Part shown: one piece after another, positions 62,330 through 64,000 of the stretch
Position numbering within the stretch: position 1 is the first letter of the stretch
Layout: each line of letters opens with the position of its first letter
Origin: Streptomyces werraensis
GTDB lineage: Bacteria; Actinomycetota; Actinomycetes; Streptomycetales; Streptomycetaceae
Direction: 5' to 3'
NCBI GenBank assembly: GCA_014656175.1
Contig: BNBX01000002.1
Span: forward strand, 62,001-126,000
DNA: 64,000 bases
Notes under the pieces: model-generated
Seen by the model: only the letters and a program-made list of their open reading frames with translations
What the model was told of the DNA's origin: nothing
Database searches by the model: none
Position numbers and translations under genes: made by a program

Positions 62330-64000
62330 TTGGAGCACGACAGACCCTTGATCGGCATTGACTTCGGTACCGCAACCACCTTGGTGAGTCAGCGGGTTCC
62401 CGGTGGTGTTCCGGAGATAGTGCCGGTCGGTCGTGGCACGTCCTGGATGCCGAGCGTGATCGGCGTCTCCGCCGCCGGTGAGCTCCTGTTCGGCGAAGGT
62501 GCCGAGGCTGCGGTCGGGGCGTCGGCGCTGCGGTCGGTGAAGCAGTGCATCACGCTCGACCTGACCCCCGATGAGCTGCCGGGCCGGGATAGAGCGGGAG
62601 GGATCAGGCAGTCCGCCGACGAATTGATCAAACAGCTCTTGCAGCACGTGCTGCTGCGTGCCAGAGCCGCCGGGGCAGACACCGAGGGCGCACACTTCCG
62701 CCTTGCCTGCCCCGCGATCTGGGACGGACCGCGGCGCAGGCGGCTCGCCTCCCTGGCGAGGTCCGCTGGTGTGCCCGTTGCGGTCGGGGACATCGTCGAC
62801 GAGCCTGTGGCAGCCGGATTGGCCTGGTCGGAAGGGCTGTACTGGGAACTCGGCGAGGAACGACCCGACGGAACCACCCTCGTCTTCGACTTCGGCGGGG
62901 GAACCCTGGATATCGCCGTGGTCGAGGTCACCGAGTCGCTCCACGACGGAGCCCCCGAACTCACCGTGCTCTCGGCGCGCGGTGTGGCCAGGGCCGGCGA
63001 CGATCTAGACCTTCGGATCGCCCGTGACCTGGAACGGGATTTGATGAGACAGGGCATAGCGGTGGACCGCATGCCGGATCCGGCCACCCTCAGGGCTTTG
63101 ATCCTGGCGGCTGCCCGCCGACTCAAAGTGCTGCTCTCTGACACCCGGTATGACGAACAGGCGGTCCCGGTCGGTGGCGGATACAGCAATCTTCCTTTGC
63201 TCACCTACACGCGGGGGTGCTTGGAGGAGGCCTTCCGACCGCAGATGCTGGAAGCCCTGGAGTACGTCAGGGCCGCCCTGTGCGAGGCACGGCTGCGGCG
63301 GCGCACCACGCCCGACATCGAGCGTCTGAAGCGTATGCCGCTGAAGGAACTGGCGGCCGACGTGCATCATGTTCTACTCGCCGGCGGCATGTCACAGGTG
63401 CCGCTCGTACGTCGGCTCTTCGAAGAACACTTCTCACATGCCCGAGTGGAGTTCGACAGGTCGCTGGAATCGCCGGAGCAGTCGGTCGTGACCGGCCTGG
63501 TGGTGCACAACTACCACCGCCTCAATCTGCCTCGGCCCGGCTTCGACCTGGTGCTGGAGTGGGATGGCCCGCACGGAAGCCGCCACAGCGAACTGCTTTA
63601 CCCGGCTTTCCAGCCCCTTTACGAGCCGCATCGGGTGGTGCGCGGCGAGGAGCTGGCCCATCGCTGGCGGGGGGCGCCGGACGTGCACCGGGTCACCGAC
63701 GCACGGATTCGGGCGTTGGCGGTGGACGGTGAGCCGATGGACTTCTCGGTGGAAGGCAATGCGCTGCCGTACCTGCCTGTTGTGCTCCACCCGAGGACGG
63801 CCTTCTCGCTCGTCCTGAAACTTAACGGCGAGATGGTTGTTCATGATTCGTCTGCCCGGCCCATGATATTCAGAGTCGAGAGGTGGCCCGTGCTCCGGGC
63901 GGGAGAGCAGGAGGCCATTCGCCTGACGCCGCTTCGAAAGGGCACGATGGTTCACCAACGGACATCCTTCACCGACGTGTACTCCCATCCATGGCAGTGA
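62330..64000 (+). CDS. Hsp70-like (DnaK-type) ATPase with divergent C-terminus
   Basis: 556 residues with the actin/Hsp70 ATPase: phosphate-1 loop IGIDFGTATTLVS (residues 8-20), DIVDEPVAAGLAW (connect 1), phosphate-2 LVFDFGGGTLDIAVVEV (184-200), and the adenosine motif HHVLLAGGMSQVPLVRRLFEEHF. The last ~170 residues are not a DnaK substrate-binding domain: they are beta-rich (FDLVLEWDGPHGSRHSELLYPAFQP, RTAFSLVLKLNGEMVVHD). The start is TTG 62330 with GGAGG 6 bases upstream. It ends at the last base of the window. It follows the coiled-coil gene; further genes of the system may lie beyond the window. Confidence 0.82.
   Translation: MEHDRPLIGIDFGTATTLVSQRVPGGVPEIVPVGRGTSWMPSVIGVSAAGELLFGEGAEAAVGASALRSVKQCITLDLTPDELPGRDRAGGIRQSADELIKQLLQHVLLRARAAGADTEGAHFRLACPAIWDGPRRRRLASLARSAGVPVAVGDIVDEPVAAGLAWSEGLYWELGEERPDGTTLVFDFGGGTLDIAVVEVTESLHDGAPELTVLSARGVARAGDDLDLRIARDLERDLMRQGIAVDRMPDPATLRALILAAARRLKVLLSDTRYDEQAVPVGGGYSNLPLLTYTRGCLEEAFRPQMLEALEYVRAALCEARLRRRTTPDIERLKRMPLKELAADVHHVLLAGGMSQVPLVRRLFEEHFSHARVEFDRSLESPEQSVVTGLVVHNYHRLNLPRPGFDLVLEWDGPHGSRHSELLYPAFQPLYEPHRVVRGEELAHRWRGAPDVHRVTDARIRALAVDGEPMDFSVEGNALPYLPVVLHPRTAFSLVLKLNGEMVVHDSSARPMIFRVERWPVLRAGEQEAIRLTPLRKGTMVHQRTSFTDVYSHPWQ

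Noticed and set aside
1..64000. CRISPR arrays, insertion sequences, rRNA operons
   Set aside because: No regularly spaced repeats, no transposase or integrase, and no rRNA sequence were found; the tRNA-like gene has no matching repeat downstream in the window that would mark an attachment site.

Overview
The window is high-GC DNA from a Streptomyces chromosome, from its core rather than an arm. It carries the sporulation regulator whiH next to the principal sigma factor hrdB, nrdR/nrdJ (coenzyme-B12 ribonucleotide reductase), the topoisomerase IV pair parE and parC, rnhB, ptsH (HPr), thymidine kinase, and several families largely restricted to actinomycetes (DUF4192, DUF5998, DUF6082, DUF7455). 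GTG and TTG starts are frequent and third codon positions are strongly G/C. Family names were assigned by reading the proteins; no database search was run.

Layout. 0-6.3 kb: tail of nrdR, nrdJ, then a TerD-type protein, a YdbC-like protein, a histidine phosphatase and an ADP-ribosylglycohydrolase. 6.5-9 kb: divergent MFS exporter and TetR repressor with two palindromic operators. 9-16.4 kb: rnhB, two unrecognised genes, a RecQ helicase with a C-terminal phosphoribosyltransferase-like domain, a DUF4192 protein and an NrtR-type Nudix regulator. 16.4-25.7 kb: an ABC ATPase fused to a membrane domain, whiH, hrdB, a secreted trypsin-like protease, a small zinc-ribbon protein and parE. 25.8-31.4 kb: DUF485 protein plus acetate-type symporter, a CitAB/DcuSR-type two-component system, and a sucrase/ferredoxin-like protein behind an iron box. 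31.5-42 kb: a lower-GC gene pair, a CobW-type GTPase, parC, a pair of M16 peptidase subunits, a c-di-AMP (ydaO) riboswitch driving an M23 peptidase, a GntR regulator and ptsH. 42-47.7 kb: a GNAT/acyl-CoA synthetase fusion, DUF5998, a phosphodiesterase/phosphatase-superfamily enzyme and thymidine kinase.

Accessory part. From about 47.7 kb the content becomes less conserved. A tRNA-like gene with an AUC anticodon, C33 and a defective anticodon stem is followed by a compact LRR - ankyrin - MoxR ATPase - DUF2201 (HExxH plus vWA) cluster. Then come an alpha/beta hydrolase with a divergent HxlR regulator, an EcsC protein, two membrane-anchored proteins and a stand-alone RNase H-like protein. At 58.3-60.1 kb three unrelated gene pieces abut, one of them a frameshifted, 5'-truncated ATPase; this looks like a decayed defence locus. 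The window ends with a large coiled-coil protein followed by an Hsp70-like ATPase, in DNA visibly less GC-rich than the core.

The best candidates for something undescribed are the tRNA-like RNA, the LRR/ankyrin/MoxR/DUF2201 cluster, and the coiled-coil/Hsp70 pair beside the defence remnant.
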